64,000 bases of DNA, from contig NZ_JACOPF010000001.1 of NCBI RefSeq assembly GCF_014287475.1, positions 1,488,001-1,552,000 on the forward strand, read 5' to 3'. How positions within the stretch are numbered: the first letter of the stretch is position 1; every line of letters begins with the position of its first letter. Positions 50,887 to 59,442 of this stretch are shown in pieces. Position numbers and translations under genes: made by a program. This stretch comes from Mediterraneibacter hominis (lineage in GTDB: Bacteria; Bacillota; Clostridia; Lachnospirales; Lachnospiraceae). A model generated the notes under the pieces. That model saw only the letters and a program-made list of their open reading frames with translations. It did not search any database and was not told where the DNA came from.

Positions 50887-51849
50887 TTATTTTTTATCTA
50901 TTATTAAGTCAATACCTGGTATTGCAAATTTAATAAATTCCGACATACTGCGCGTCAGATATTTATTTTTCCGATAATATAAGTATACTTCTCTTACTGT
51001 CTCTGGATCGTCTACTTTATAATAGATAACCTCCGGGTCTGCCGGAAGGCTTTTTACTACTGTATCACTGACAAAAGAAACTCCCATCCCATATTCTGTA
51101 AGATGATATGTCGTGAGAAGCTGGTTTAACTTCAGTACATAATTCGGCTGTATTCCAGCTCTATGGCAAATTGCCTCCACTCTCTCCCTCGTATCATTGT
51201 GAGAACGAAGCACTACAAAGGGATCCTCTTTAAAATATTTCAGCGGCACTCCCAAAAAAGAGGGATCCAAATGCAGATTGTTTCTTATGTCCTGCGCCGT
51301 CATTTGATATTTCCTGGCCCTCCTGTTGCTTGCAAATGATGCAGGAACTGCCAAAATAAGATGTTCCTCCATGAAAACCTTCTTTTCATATATCTTTTCA
51401 TCTAATATATAATTGTCAATCAAAAGATCTAGCTCTCCTGCAAACAGCTTTCCTTCCAAAAGAGGTGTGTCCCCCTCAAACAAGCTTATTTTTACATGTG
51501 GATAAGCTTCTCCGAATGTCTTAATAATAGGGGGAATAATAAATGCAGAAAACAAATATGTCCCTCCGACCGAGAGATGTCCTGTCTTTAATTCTGAAAG
51601 ATTCCCCACATAATAGGCAAACTCATCCTCCAAATCCATAATTTTCTCTGCTGTTTTGATATACTTTTTCCCACATTCTGTAAGCTGTATCGGATTCATA
51701 CTGCGATCAAACAACGGCATTCCTATTTTTGTCTCTATTTTTTTAATCATAGCGCTCAATGCCGGCTGCGATATGTACAATTTTTCCGCCGCTTTGGAAA
51801 AACTTCTCGCTTTATATACCTCATATACATAGTTCATACCGCTGAACAT
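50887..51849 (-). CDS. LysR family regulator
   Basis: 320 residues. N-terminal HTH (YEVYKARSFSKAAEKLYISQ, PALSAMIKKIETKIGMPLFDR) and an effector domain (~95-300, with DTPLLEGKLFAGELDLLIDNYI). Divergent from the aspartate aminotransferase-gdh operon with a perfect 29-bp palindrome between them, its likely binding site. LysR controlling amino-acid catabolism is a common arrangement. The 38-base gap to the PPDK-like gene upstream contains no promoter that I can identify, but the strands are the same. Confidence 0.85.
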   Translation of the reverse strand: MFSGMNYVYEVYKARSFSKAAEKLYISQPALSAMIKKIETKIGMPLFDRSMNPIQLTECGKKYIKTAEKIMDLEDEFAYYVGNLSELKTGHLSVGGTYLFSAFIIPPIIKTFGEAYPHVKISLFEGDTPLLEGKLFAGELDLLIDNYILDEKIYEKKVFMEEHLILAVPASFASNRRARKYQMTAQDIRNNLHLDPSFLGVPLKYFKEDPFVVLRSHNDTRERVEAICHRAGIQPNYVLKLNQLLTTYHLTEYGMGVSFVSDTVVKSLPADPEVIYYKVDDPETVREVYLYYRKNKYLTRSMSEFIKFAIPGIDLIIDKK

Positions 51850-51876
51850 AAGGGTTTTCTCCTTCTTATAATTATT

Positions 51877-51935
51877 TACTTATATTTACCATATAAATAT
51901 AAGTATTTGCTTCTATTCTAAAGCCTTTTTATAAT
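51877..51935 (+). promoter_or_regulatory. Operator and promoter of aspAT-gdh operon
   Basis: A perfect palindrome TACTTATATTTA-CCATA-TAAATATAAGTA (51877-51905) ends one base before the -35 box TTGCTT (51907-51912); 17 bases on is TATAAT (51930-51935). An activator site touching the -35 is the classic LysR arrangement; the LysR gene (start 51849) is divergent. Confidence 0.8.
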
Positions 51936-51989
51936 AAAGGCAAGAAAAAACGAAATAGCTGTTTCCAATATATTCAAAAGGAGGATATA

Positions 51990-53279
51990 ATGAAAAAATT
52001 TACAGAAGCTTCCTCGGCAGAGCTAAAAACGATGCTCCGCGAACTACAGGAACGGTATGATGCATTCTGTGCGCAAAACTTAAAGCTTAACATGGCGCGC
52101 GGAAAGCCTGCTCCTTCGCAGCTTGACTTAAGCGCTCCGCTTATGGACAAAATGAACGCTTATACTTTAGAAGACGGAACCGACGCCCGCAATTACGGTA
52201 TCTTAGAAGGAATTCCAGAATGTCGGAGGCTGTTCGGAGAAACACTCGGCATTGCTCCAGAACAAATCATCATCGGTGGAAATTCCAGTTTGAATGTAAT
52301 GTTCGATACCTTATCTTTCCTCTGTCTGTTCGGAACCCACGGCTCTATGCCCTGGCACTACCATAAGTACAGCGGACATCCGGTAAAGTTTCTCTGTCCG
52401 GTGCCCGGTTATGACCGCCACTTTAAAATCTGCGAAGAGCTGGGAATAGAGATGATTCCGGTTCCTTTGCTGGACGATGGCCCTGATATAGAAATGGTGA
52501 AAAAGCTTGCTGGAGAAGATCCTTATATAAAAGGAATCTGGTGTGTTCCGCTTCACTCCAATCCGCAGGGTGTGTGCTACTCCGATCCTGTAGTAGAACA
52601 GCTTGCCTCTATGGAAACCGCCGCAGAGGACTTCCGTATTTTCTGGGACAATGCCTATGGAATACACCACATCTATGAGGAAGTACCTCTTAAAAATATT
52701 CTGGATGCATGTAGTCATTTTCATAATCCAGATCGCGCGTATTATTTCTTCTCAACCTCGAAAATCAGTTTTCCGGGTGCCGGCATTGCCTTGACTGCTT
52801 CTAGTCTGGATAATATAAAAGAATTAAAAAAGCATATGTCTGCGCAGACTATCGGACACGATAAATTAAACCAATTAAGACATGTACAGTTTTTTAAATC
52901 AAAGGAAAACTTAAAGCATCACATGGAGCTTCTGGCTAAACAATTGCGTCCCAAATTTGACGCTGTACTAGACAAACTTGAAAGCAATCTGGAGGGCAGC
53001 GGTCTTGCCAAATGGAGCCATCCAAAAGGCGGTTATTTCGTCTCTCTGGATACCATGCCAGGTTGTGCAAAACGTACCGTAGAGCTTGCCAAGCAGGCAG
53101 GCGTCATTATGACAGAGGCCGGCGCCACCTATCCCTACGGTAAGGATCCTCTGGACAGCAACATCCGAATTGCCCCAACATATCCGACACTCGGAGAATT
53201 AGAACAGGCAATAGATATTTTCACAGTATGTATACAAATTGCAGGAATTGAAAAATTGTTAAATAGTAAAGGAGAATGA
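51990..53279 (+). CDS. Aspartate aminotransferase (PF12897 type)
   Basis: 429 residues, fold-type I PLP enzyme of the unusual aspartate aminotransferase subgroup (Ic). PLP lysine is in STSKISFPGAGIALTAS; NPQGVC and IFWDNAYGIHHIY carry the Asn/Asp/Tyr cofactor contacts; RIAPTYPT near the C-terminus has the substrate carboxylate Arg. It interconverts aspartate/oxaloacetate with glutamate/2-oxoglutarate. It starts 54 bases after the -10 box with AGGAGG and is followed 3 bases later by gdhA, so the pair links aspartate nitrogen to glutamate oxidation. Confidence 0.9.
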   Translation: MKKFTEASSAELKTMLRELQERYDAFCAQNLKLNMARGKPAPSQLDLSAPLMDKMNAYTLEDGTDARNYGILEGIPECRRLFGETLGIAPEQIIIGGNSSLNVMFDTLSFLCLFGTHGSMPWHYHKYSGHPVKFLCPVPGYDRHFKICEELGIEMIPVPLLDDGPDIEMVKKLAGEDPYIKGIWCVPLHSNPQGVCYSDPVVEQLASMETAAEDFRIFWDNAYGIHHIYEEVPLKNILDACSHFHNPDRAYYFFSTSKISFPGAGIALTASSLDNIKELKKHMSAQTIGHDKLNQLRHVQFFKSKENLKHHMELLAKQLRPKFDAVLDKLESNLEGSGLAKWSHPKGGYFVSLDTMPGCAKRTVELAKQAGVIMTEAGATYPYGKDPLDSNIRIAPTYPTLGELEQAIDIFTVCIQIAGIEKLLNSKGE

Positions 53280-53282
53280 ATC

Positions 53283-54545
53283 ATGGCAAACACATATAAT
53301 CCTTATGATAACGTATTAAAAACTGTAAAAGACGCAGCAGATATTCTCGGATATTCTGAAAGTGATATTGAGGCGATCAAGTATCCTGAACGAGAACTGA
53401 AGGTGGCAATCCCCGTGTGCATGGACGACGGAACCACGCATGTTTTTGAAGGCTACCGTATCCAGCACTCTACCTCCAGAGGGCCGGCTAAGGGAGGAAT
53501 CCGTTTCCATCCGGCAGTCAACGAGAACGAAGTGAAAGCACTCGCTGCATGGATGACCTTCAAGTGCGCAGTTGTCAATATTCCCTACGGTGGTGGAAAG
53601 GGCGGCGTCATCTGTGATCCAAATAAACTTTCAGAGCGTGAGCTTCGCGCCATTACACGCCGCTTCACGGCTGCCATCGCTCCTCTGATCGGGCCGGATC
53701 AGGATATTCCTGCGCCGGATGTAGGAAGTAACGCCACCGTCATGGGCTGGATGATGGACACATACAGCATGCTCAAAGGACATTGTGTACATGGTGTTGT
53801 GACTGGTAAGCCAATCGAATTAGGCGGTGCTCTTGGAAGAAATGAAGCTACCGGACGCGGAGTCATGTTCACTACGAAAAACATTCTCAACAAGTTAAAT
53901 GTCCCCATACAGGGCACAACCGTTGCCGTCCAGGGTATGGGAAATGTAGGAAGTATCACAGCAAAACTGCTGAATGAGGAAGGAATGAAGGTTGTCGCTG
54001 TCAGTGATGTATCCGGCGGCATTTATAAGGCAGACGGATTAAATATTCCTGCAATTATTGATTACCTCTCAAAAGACCGCAAAAATCTTCTCACCGGATA
54101 TGAAGAAGATGGAATAACACGTATTACGAATGAAGAACTGCTGGAGCTGGATGTCAAAGTCCTAATCCCTGCTGCTTTAGAAAACCAGATCAATGCCTCC
54201 AACGCAGATCGTATCAAAGCGGATATTATTGTAGAAGCTGCCAATGGGCCAATTGCATCCGAAGCAGACGCTACGCTGAATCAAAAAGGAATCACTGTAG
54301 TTCCTGATATTCTCTCCAATGCGGGTGGTGTTGTTGTTTCTTACTTTGAGTGGGTACAAAACATTCAGTCTGTAAGCTGGACCGAAAAGGAAGTCAACGA
54401 AAAACTGAAAAATATTATGGATCCGGCTTTTGAGGCTGTATGGAATATTGCACAGAAGGAACACACTACATTGAGAACCGGCGCTTATCTAATCGCTGTG
54501 AAACGAGTAGTAGAAGCAAAGAAAGCAAGAGCTATCTGGCCATAA
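53283..54545 (+). CDS. gdhA: Glutamate dehydrogenase
   Basis: 420 residues, Glu/Leu/Phe/Val dehydrogenase family. Reversible oxidative deamination of glutamate to 2-oxoglutarate and ammonia. Motifs: GGIRFHPAVNENEVKALAAW, PYGGGKGGVICDPNKLSE (catalytic Lys in GGGKGG), APDVGSNATVMGWMMDTYS and the Rossmann GxGxxG as VQGMGNVGSITAKLLN. The 3-base spacing after the aminotransferase and shared promoter imply coupled expression. Whether it prefers NAD or NADP is not visible; the fold matches the NAD-type in many anaerobes. Terminator follows. Confidence 0.93.
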   Translation: MANTYNPYDNVLKTVKDAADILGYSESDIEAIKYPERELKVAIPVCMDDGTTHVFEGYRIQHSTSRGPAKGGIRFHPAVNENEVKALAAWMTFKCAVVNIPYGGGKGGVICDPNKLSERELRAITRRFTAAIAPLIGPDQDIPAPDVGSNATVMGWMMDTYSMLKGHCVHGVVTGKPIELGGALGRNEATGRGVMFTTKNILNKLNVPIQGTTVAVQGMGNVGSITAKLLNEEGMKVVAVSDVSGGIYKADGLNIPAIIDYLSKDRKNLLTGYEEDGITRITNEELLELDVKVLIPAALENQINASNADRIKADIIVEAANGPIASEADATLNQKGITVVPDILSNAGGVVVSYFEWVQNIQSVSWTEKEVNEKLKNIMDPAFEAVWNIAQKEHTTLRTGAYLIAVKRVVEAKKARAIWP

Positions 54546-54555
54546 TCCCCTAATT

Positions 54556-54600
54556 GTGAGGCTGCTTCGGCAGTCTCACGTTCATATTTTGTTCATTTTT
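54556..54600 (+). terminator. Terminator of aspAT-gdh operon
   Basis: GTGAGGCTGC-TTCG-GCAGTCTCAC stem with U-rich GTTCATATTTTGTTCATTTTT after it. Confidence 0.8.
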
Positions 54601-54740
54601 ATTTTAAAAAACATTCATTTTCTTATCATTGTTTCTTCATCTCTCTTGCCTATACTATATGTATCAGATAGATAATCTAATAAACATTGACGTTATCAAG
54701 TATGTATCATACTATTTTGAATAAACTTTTTCATAATACA

Positions 54741-54770
54741 TGCCAGGAGCTGACAAACAGCTACCTGGCA
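54741..54770. terminator. Hairpin downstream of the Ig-domain protein
   Basis: TGCCAGG-AGCTG-ACAAA-CAGCT-ACCTGGCA, nested stems, 11 bases after the Ig-domain stop. Plus-strand CCTCCCTTTTT follows. Convergent region between gdhA and the envelope cluster; the 235-base gap otherwise shows nothing. Confidence 0.5.
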
Positions 54771-54780
54771 TCCTCCCTTT

Positions 54781-56832
54781 TTACAGCTCTTTTTTTCTGT
54801 GCCGTCTTTTCTTTCTATAACACAGCCTCCCGACTACTGCCAGAAGGGCCACTGCAAAAAGTATTGCGGGAATCCAAGCTATCCCGTCATTCCTTTCCCT
54901 TTCCTCCGTTCCATCTCCTTTCTTTGAAAATACTCTTTCTATATGCTCCACCGCGGACATTCGTTCCATAATTGAGAATCGTAACTCTGCACGGTTTTTA
55001 TTTCCCGCCAAATCTTCCGCCTCTGCCGTCACATAATACGCCCCAGGCTCGTCAAATTCGTACTGGACAATCTGACTGTCTGCACTGATATTTTGCTTCT
55101 CACCATTTATTTCAAGGCTGTACAGCCGTCCGCCTTCTTCTACCCAGATACTAAAGGCTACTTCTCCCTCATATTTTTCTCCATCTTCCACGCCTCTCCA
55201 ACAGATCTCCGGCGCAGTATGGTCGATTGTAAATACCGCATAAGCGTCCGCCTCATTTCCTGCTTCATCCTCCGCGGTCACCTGTAAAATCCTTACTCCT
55301 TCATCTATCACTCGTTTTCCTGCAAAATAAGGCACCCCGTCCAGATAAATCTGATATGTATATCCAGTAAAATCTTGTATCATTTCTTCGGCACCATAAT
55401 TCCATTCAAAGTAAGGAATATATACGCCCTCCATCTGACTGACATAACGTATTATCGGGCTTGTCTTGTCTATGATAAATGTATATTCCGCCGTACTTAT
55501 ATGCCCGGCTTTATCTGAAGCAGTAACAATGCAGTCATATTTTCCTTCTTCTTCAAATACAAGCCTTGCCTTTCTTCCCCCTTCTGTCTCTTCCCATATA
55601 ATATTGTGCTTATCCGTCTCTTCCAGGCGGTCTCCTGCAGGACTTGTCCGCCAGACTTCTATATTACAGTTTTCCAGTATGTTCTCATCTCCCACCGTAA
55701 ATACTGCCGTCTTAGTCTCGGCAGTAATCATAGAATGATAGATGCCTTCTGCCTCTATGACTGGTATCTGTCCATCTATATATAGCTCCTGGCTTTGCAC
55801 TGTCTTATTTCCTGCATAATCCTCCGCCTCTATAGCTATCTGAACAGGTTCTCCGGACACAGAATTCTCTTCTATTCGCAGAAAAATATCATCCTGCGTC
55901 ACCTGCTCCCGTTCGTACTCTTTTACCGTGACTATTCTATCATTTACATAACAGCATACCCTCTTTAGTCCGGAATATCCTTCATACGCTGGTTCCTGTA
56001 TCTGCACAGCCACCTCTGCTGCCTCTGCATACCAGCCGTTTTGCGTCTCCGCAGTAGTAATCCAAAGCAGCGGAGCCTCGTTTTCGCATAAAACTTCTGT
56101 CGCTCTGCTGTCCGCAGATCGATGACCTGCCCTGTCCACTGCATACGCATCCACAGCACCATAAAATGGCGGAGAAATAGTCACGCTTCCCTCACCGCCC
56201 TGTATCCTTTCAATCTCTGTTTCGTTATGCAAAACGACAATCTCACTGATTCCAGACACCATGTCCTCGCTTTTCACCTCTATTTCGAATTCCGCATTTA
56301 CGCAGATTGTCCCGTCATCTGTAAAAGGATAAGAAAAAACAGGAGGTGCCGGCATGCTCTCGTCTATTTTCACTGTAATCTCTTCCCTGTATAGTTCTTC
56401 TTTCGTCTCTGTCTCTGTCATCCAAACGGATATAAGATTTTCTCCCTCTTCCCAAAATTCCTTTGGAACAACGAATACTTTCTCTTTTTCCGTTTCCTCC
56501 ACACTTCCCTCTTCCTCCGTTTTTTCTATCTTTAATTGTCCCTCTATTGTTTTTCCTGATGTGGACTTTAATTCATACCAGACAATCGCCTGCCTTTCTG
56601 TATGGATAATCTGTATCTGCGGCTTTGTCTGAAACCAACCGTTTTCTCCATCTGGTCTGGGACATAGTATCTGTGGATTTTCATAGCCCTTTTCTTCTTC
56701 TCCGGTCGTTTCTTCTCTCTTTTCTTCCCCGTCCTTTTGGTTTTTATCATAGGAAAGTCCTGTACAGAGCAAAAAGGTAATAAGCATACCCAGAATCACT
56801 GTGCCAATAAATCCCTTCTTCTTATTCTTCAT
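54781..56832 (-). CDS. Multi-Ig extracellular membrane protein
   Basis: 683 residues: N-terminal hydrophobic segment (~8-28, probable signal anchor), an acidic low-complexity spacer, then an extracellular region with five repeats of an Ig-like unit, each ending in D-x-A-G-N/H (AVDRAGH ~232, AEDYAGN ~337, ASDKAGH ~439, AEDEAGN ~520, AEDLAGN ~607), and a C-terminal membrane helix (~651-669) with a polybasic tail (CYRKKRRHRKKEL). The Ig-like folds are those of bacterial adhesins and wall proteins. Having both a signal segment and a C-terminal helix is unusual and could mean a two-anchor topology or an uncleaved signal peptide. Last gene of the cluster; overlaps the pseudokinase gene by 11 bases. 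Confidence 0.7.
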   Translation of the reverse strand: MKNKKKGFIGTVILGMLITFLLCTGLSYDKNQKDGEEKREETTGEEEKGYENPQILCPRPDGENGWFQTKPQIQIIHTERQAIVWYELKSTSGKTIEGQLKIEKTEEEGSVEETEKEKVFVVPKEFWEEGENLISVWMTETETKEELYREEITVKIDESMPAPPVFSYPFTDDGTICVNAEFEIEVKSEDMVSGISEIVVLHNETEIERIQGGEGSVTISPPFYGAVDAYAVDRAGHRSADSRATEVLCENEAPLLWITTAETQNGWYAEAAEVAVQIQEPAYEGYSGLKRVCCYVNDRIVTVKEYEREQVTQDDIFLRIEENSVSGEPVQIAIEAEDYAGNKTVQSQELYIDGQIPVIEAEGIYHSMITAETKTAVFTVGDENILENCNIEVWRTSPAGDRLEETDKHNIIWEETEGGRKARLVFEEEGKYDCIVTASDKAGHISTAEYTFIIDKTSPIIRYVSQMEGVYIPYFEWNYGAEEMIQDFTGYTYQIYLDGVPYFAGKRVIDEGVRILQVTAEDEAGNEADAYAVFTIDHTAPEICWRGVEDGEKYEGEVAFSIWVEEGGRLYSLEINGEKQNISADSQIVQYEFDEPGAYYVTAEAEDLAGNKNRAELRFSIMERMSAVEHIERVFSKKGDGTEERERNDGIAWIPAILFAVALLAVVGRLCYRKKRRHRKKEL

Positions 56833-58042
56833 TTTTTTCTCCCCCTTCGTTTTCCTCCTGCTTTTTGTATTCCTCCATTAATTCTTCGACAGCTTCCGAC
56901 TCTCCTAGTCTCTCTATCAGTTCCTCTCCTGTCAGCACTGCCCTTGCATATTGCCCCTGCCCTGCCTCCAGCTTCATCTTTTTTATCCCCGCCGCCTCTA
57001 TCCGTTCTGCCTGTTCCTCGATTTCACACAGTCTCCCGTACGCATCTGCCGCCTCTTTCTCCATTTCCTCTCTTTCATATGCGGCGGCAAGACATCTTAA
57101 GATCTCTGCCTCTAATTCCTTTCCGCGTGTAATCACCTCTTGATTGCCTGCGGCAGTATTTAGCAAAAGCTCTTCCTGCAGCGATTCTATTATGAAATCC
57201 ATTCCCTCTTCCGATTCCTCTCTCAGCCCGAAAATGTCTGCTTCCGCTGTTCCCTCTTGCCTGTCCTTTTCCTTCGCCTTTTCCGCTTTAGAAACCTCTT
57301 TTTCTGAACGCTTCGCACTCTCTCCTCCCGTATTTATTGGCGGCGTCTGCCCTGCGTCCTTCCTGCTTGCTGCTGCGATTCCAATTCCGGCAGTCAGTAC
57401 AAACACAATGATACTTCCATATAGAACCCCTTTTCTTTTTCCTCTGTTTCTTCTCTCCTTTAACTCCGGCAATGCCTTTTGTACCTGAAAAAAATCCTCA
57501 AAGCTTCTGCCAGATTCCCCCAGACATTTTTGAATTACTTTCTCCAGCATATGCTCCTCCCGCCTGGTAAGCGCGGGATATACCTGTGCATATGAAAGAA
57601 TAAACTGCATTGTTCTCCCTGTACAGAACAGATCTGCCTGTACTGCCTGGCTTATCTTACGTTCGAATACAGGTTTTACAAAATGTTCGTTTACCGCCCG
57701 TTTCTGCATGCATTTTAACACTGCTTCATTTTCAGGCGATTCTAAATCCAACAACAGCAGATTTTCTTTCGCAACTAATATACTGTATGGATTCAAATAC
57801 CGATAGCAGCGTCCCCTTTTACATCTCTGATACTGTTCCATCAAATGGCACAGTTGTCTAAACCATTTAAAAAGACAATCCTTTTCCACGCGAGGATATT
57901 CTTTTAAATAGTAAATCAGTAAGATTCCCTGTACGCAGTCCAAGCTCTGCCTGCACTGTGTACCATACTCAATAAACCGGAATACTTCATATGCCTGTTC
58001 TTTATTCAATTTCTTTTCCCGCTGTGAATCTGCAATCCTCAC
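56822..58042 (-). CDS. Pseudokinase-transmembrane-TPR protein
   Basis: 406 residues. The cytoplasmic part (~1-200) resembles the C-lobe of a protein kinase: CYRYLNPYSILV aligns with the IHRDLKPSNILV catalytic loop, but His, Asp, Lys and Asn are all replaced; LLLLDLES aligns with the DFG motif (Asp kept, F and G lost); QADLFCTGRTMQFIL aligns with the DxYSxG segment. It is therefore a pseudokinase. A membrane helix follows (~206-224), then an acidic linker and TPR-like helices (~300-395) outside the cell. This order is that of EssB/YukC of type VII secretion, but sequence kinship is not shown. Non-ATG GTG start at 58042 without a clear ribosome site; the true start may differ. Confidence 0.65.
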   Translation of the reverse strand: MRIADSQREKKLNKEQAYEVFRFIEYGTQCRQSLDCVQGILLIYYLKEYPRVEKDCLFKWFRQLCHLMEQYQRCKRGRCYRYLNPYSILVAKENLLLLDLESPENEAVLKCMQKRAVNEHFVKPVFERKISQAVQADLFCTGRTMQFILSYAQVYPALTRREEHMLEKVIQKCLGESGRSFEDFFQVQKALPELKERRNRGKRKGVLYGSIIVFVLTAGIGIAAASRKDAGQTPPINTGGESAKRSEKEVSKAEKAKEKDRQEGTAEADIFGLREESEEGMDFIIESLQEELLLNTAAGNQEVITRGKELEAEILRCLAAAYEREEMEKEAADAYGRLCEIEEQAERIEAAGIKKMKLEAGQGQYARAVLTGEELIERLGESEAVEELMEEYKKQEENEGGEKNEE

Positions 58043-58114
58043 ACGACTTGTTTTCTTAATCCTTGAATCTCATCAGATTTGATGTTGAAAGTAAAAATGA
58101 AATAGAAATAATAG

Positions 58115-58161
58115 AAAGTACTTGTATCATACTTTATGAAAAGTAAAAATGCAAGTACTTT
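58115..58161 (-). terminator. Hairpin between GH3 and pseudokinase genes
   Basis: AAAGTACTTG (58115-58124) with CAAGTACTTT (58152-58161), in the 128-base gap after the GH3 stop. A weak or moderate terminator on the minus strand; the pseudokinase and Ig genes may be a separate unit. Confidence 0.5.
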
Positions 58162-58170
58162 TTGAGAATA

Positions 58171-59442
58171 CTATAGTTTTAATTTTAAGTCGATAATCCT
58201 TTTCACTGACTCATCCAGACGCTGCTCTGTAATTTCTCCGTTTTTCACTGCATCTAAAATTCCCTGGTATGCACTATAAAAATCTGAAGGCATCAGGAGC
58301 ATATCTATTCCCGCCTGCACTGCCTGTACTGCCGCACGATCCGCAGAATAGTTTTGTGCAATCGCTCCCATATTCATCGCATCTGTAATAATAATTCCCG
58401 TATACCCAAGCTCTCCCCTCAAAATATCTGTGACAACCGTTTTGGAAAGTGTTGCAGGAGTGTCGCTTTCTGCTATCTGCGGCAGAGTAATATGACCCAC
58501 CATTACAAATTCACTGCCCGCTTCTATTCCTGCCTGAAAAGGAAGAAATTCACAACTTCTCAGCTCTTCAAGACTCCGATCCGAATAGGCAAAATTATCG
58601 TGGGAATCCTCAGAAGTACCCCCATGCCCCGGGAAATGCTTCAGTGACGTACAAATTCCTGCACTGTGAAACCCGTCTACCGCCTCTGACACCATACTGG
58701 ACACCAACTGCGCATCAGAGCCAAACGCGCGGTATCTGACCACTTCATTTGCCGGATTACTCCACACGTCTGCATCCGGTGCAAAATCCACATTGAACCC
58801 ATATTCCGCCAGGTATCCTCCTATGTATGCCCCTGTCTCATATGCTTTTGCTGTATCTCCTGCAAAACCAATATCACACATGTTCCCCACATTTTCTACC
58901 GGAAACACTCCACTTCCTGCAATACGCGCCACAGTCCCGCCTTCTTCATCTACTGCAAGAAAGGGCTTCAACCCTGTTACATTGACGCTTAGTTCTTCTA
59001 CAGCGCCATTAAGCTGTACGATCTGATCCGGAGATACAATATTTCCCTGCATCATAATAAATCCGCCCACCGGATATACCTCATAGGCGCTATGAAATAT
59101 CTCTCCGGCCTGCGTCACAGCCTCCTCTCCGGTCAGATCCTCTGGCGTCACAACGAACAACTGCGCCGCCTTCTGTTCTAACGTCATCTCTGAAAGAATT
59201 TTCTCTGCCTCTGTCAAAGGCTTTTCTGTATTCTGTGTTTCATCCGTCTGCTTTCTCTTGACCTTCTCTGTGTTTTCCCCTTTCCCCTTATGGCTTTCTT
59301 GCGGTACGGTGGTTCTTTTCTCTGCTATTTCCTTAATGCATATTCCAATAATCGCTATACATATTAAGCACGCCAGGACCGCCAAAAAGAAAAATATCCT
59401 GTTCTTTGTTTTTCCTTTCATCTTCTCTTTATCAGTCCTCAT
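58171..59442 (-). CDS. Membrane-anchored GH3 beta-N-acetylhexosaminidase (NagZ-like)
   Basis: 423 residues: short cytoplasmic Lys-rich start, one membrane helix (~14-36, IFFFLAVLACLICIAIIGIC), a Lys/Glu/Thr linker, then the GH3 N-terminal barrel (~75-423). Catalytic residues: the NagZ loop KHFPGHGGTSEDSHDN (Asp-His dyad, with KHFPGHG substrate grip) and IITDAMNMGAIAQNY (nucleophile Asp). Substrate-binding AVDEEGGTVARIAG also matches. NagZ removes N-acetylglucosamine from peptidoglycan fragments; a membrane anchor makes it an extracytoplasmic muropeptide or wall glycan hydrolase. Starts inside the end of the lectin-like gene (11-base overlap). Two possible ATGs (59442, 59421); neither has a strong ribosome site. 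Confidence 0.82.
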   Translation of the reverse strand: MRTDKEKMKGKTKNRIFFFLAVLACLICIAIIGICIKEIAEKRTTVPQESHKGKGENTEKVKRKQTDETQNTEKPLTEAEKILSEMTLEQKAAQLFVVTPEDLTGEEAVTQAGEIFHSAYEVYPVGGFIMMQGNIVSPDQIVQLNGAVEELSVNVTGLKPFLAVDEEGGTVARIAGSGVFPVENVGNMCDIGFAGDTAKAYETGAYIGGYLAEYGFNVDFAPDADVWSNPANEVVRYRAFGSDAQLVSSMVSEAVDGFHSAGICTSLKHFPGHGGTSEDSHDNFAYSDRSLEELRSCEFLPFQAGIEAGSEFVMVGHITLPQIAESDTPATLSKTVVTDILRGELGYTGIIITDAMNMGAIAQNYSADRAAVQAVQAGIDMLLMPSDFYSAYQGILDAVKNGEITEQRLDESVKRIIDLKLKL

